From: Singulisphaera sp. GP187
GTDB lineage: Bacteria > Pseudomonadota > Gammaproteobacteria > Burkholderiales > Burkholderiaceae_C
DNA length: 5,825 nt
Assembly (NCBI GenBank): GCA_943327965.2
Contig: CALPYQ020000124.1
Location: 1-5,825, forward strand
Reading direction: 5' to 3'
In this document: positions 5,646 through 5,825 of the stretch, in pieces
Layout of the letters: each line of letters starts with the position of its first letter
How positions within the stretch are numbered: the stretch's first letter is position 1
The notes under the pieces: generated by a model
Databases searched by the model: none
What the model was told of the DNA's origin: nothing
What the model saw: only the letters and a program-made list of their open reading frames with translations
Program-made: the position numbers and the translations under genes

Positions 5646-5825
5646 TTATGACGAGTTAGCCGCCCCATGCAGCCTGAGTTTCGAGGCCATCACGTAGCTC
5701 AGCAAACTGGCCCCGCCGCCTATGAGCGCAGCCATCCAATAGTGGGTTAAGTTGCCCGCGCCATCTGTGCCCAATATTTGCCCCCCCACAAAAGCAGCCA
5801 CGCCCATCGAGAGTGATTGAACCGA
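5646..5825 (-). CDS. Membrane transporter C-terminus, probably MFS (runs off the window)
   Basis: The reading frame enters at the window edge and ends with TAA at 5648-5646, leaving 59 residues of a C-terminus. It has two hydrophobic stretches, [16 protein letters not shown] (residues 3-18) and [20 protein letters not shown] (28-47), joined by a short polar loop GTDGAGNLT. It ends with a basic, polar tail, [12 protein letters not shown]. The pattern [15 protein letters not shown], then a loop, then a final helix and a basic tail, resembles helices 11 and 12 of major facilitator superfamily drug- or sugar-efflux permeases. The substrate cannot be guessed from this fragment. It is followed by a 196-nt gap before hpf, so it is probably a separate transcription unit, although no T-tract terminator is visible. 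The coding frame is well supported; the family call is a moderate-confidence inference. Confidence 0.7.
   Translation of the reverse strand, partial: SVQSLSMGVAAFVGGQILGTDGAGNLTHYWMAALIGGGASLLSYVMASKLRLHGAANSS

Noticed and set aside
5450..5668. N-terminal extension of Hpf by 73 residues from an ATG at 5668
   Set aside because: The extension overlaps the end of the upstream transporter frame and the leader hairpin and does not resemble HPF. The ATG at 5449 has a near-perfect Shine-Dalgarno and the family N-terminus.

Overview
This window looks like a stretch of chromosomal core genome from a beta-proteobacterium of the order Burkholderiales, most likely Comamonadaceae (a Limnohabitans, Rhodoferax or Polaromonas type). 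I base this on the gene order fur / bamE-dapB-exbB-exbD-leuS on one side and hprK-ptsN-hpf on the other, on the protein sequences (Fur and HprK are especially lineage-like), and on a moderately GC-rich base composition judged by eye. No insertion sequence, phage gene, tRNA, rRNA or CRISPR array is visible. Coding density is very high.

Left half, minus strand, in order of transcription: bamE (outer-membrane assembly lipoprotein, 3003-2347), dapB (lysine/peptidoglycan precursor synthesis, 2338-1502), exbB (1488-844), exbD (835-407), then after a 92-nt gap the first 104 codons of leuS (314 to the window edge). The first four genes are 8 to 13 nt apart and form a probable envelope-biogenesis operon. 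The leuS gap holds a dyad, TGTGA-N6-TCACA at 382-397, that matches the CRP-type consensus, plus a -10-like box.

Middle: fur (3090-3512, plus strand) is the only plus-strand gene. It diverges from bamE through a short intergenic region where the two candidate -10 boxes face each other around a 13-bp imperfect palindrome. Fur converges on hprK.

Right half, minus strand: a partial membrane-protein C-terminus (5825-5646, probably an MFS transporter), hpf (5449-5120, ribosome hibernation), a textbook intrinsic terminator (5085-5061), ptsN (5018-4557, nitrogen-PTS EIIA) and hprK (4520-3573, HPr kinase/phosphorylase). Hpf has the only near-perfect Shine-Dalgarno in the window, and its leader contains a strong hairpin. 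In many proteobacteria rpoN lies directly upstream of hpf; here that place is taken by the transporter.

The genes themselves are ordinary housekeeping genes and I see no new multi-gene system. The more interesting signals are regulatory: the CRP-like dyad before leuS, three start codons (leuS, bamE, ptsN) preceded at 10-11 nt by a -10-like hexamer and by no Shine-Dalgarno (possible leaderless or near-leaderless mRNAs), the compact fur/bamE divergent region, and the structured hpf leader.
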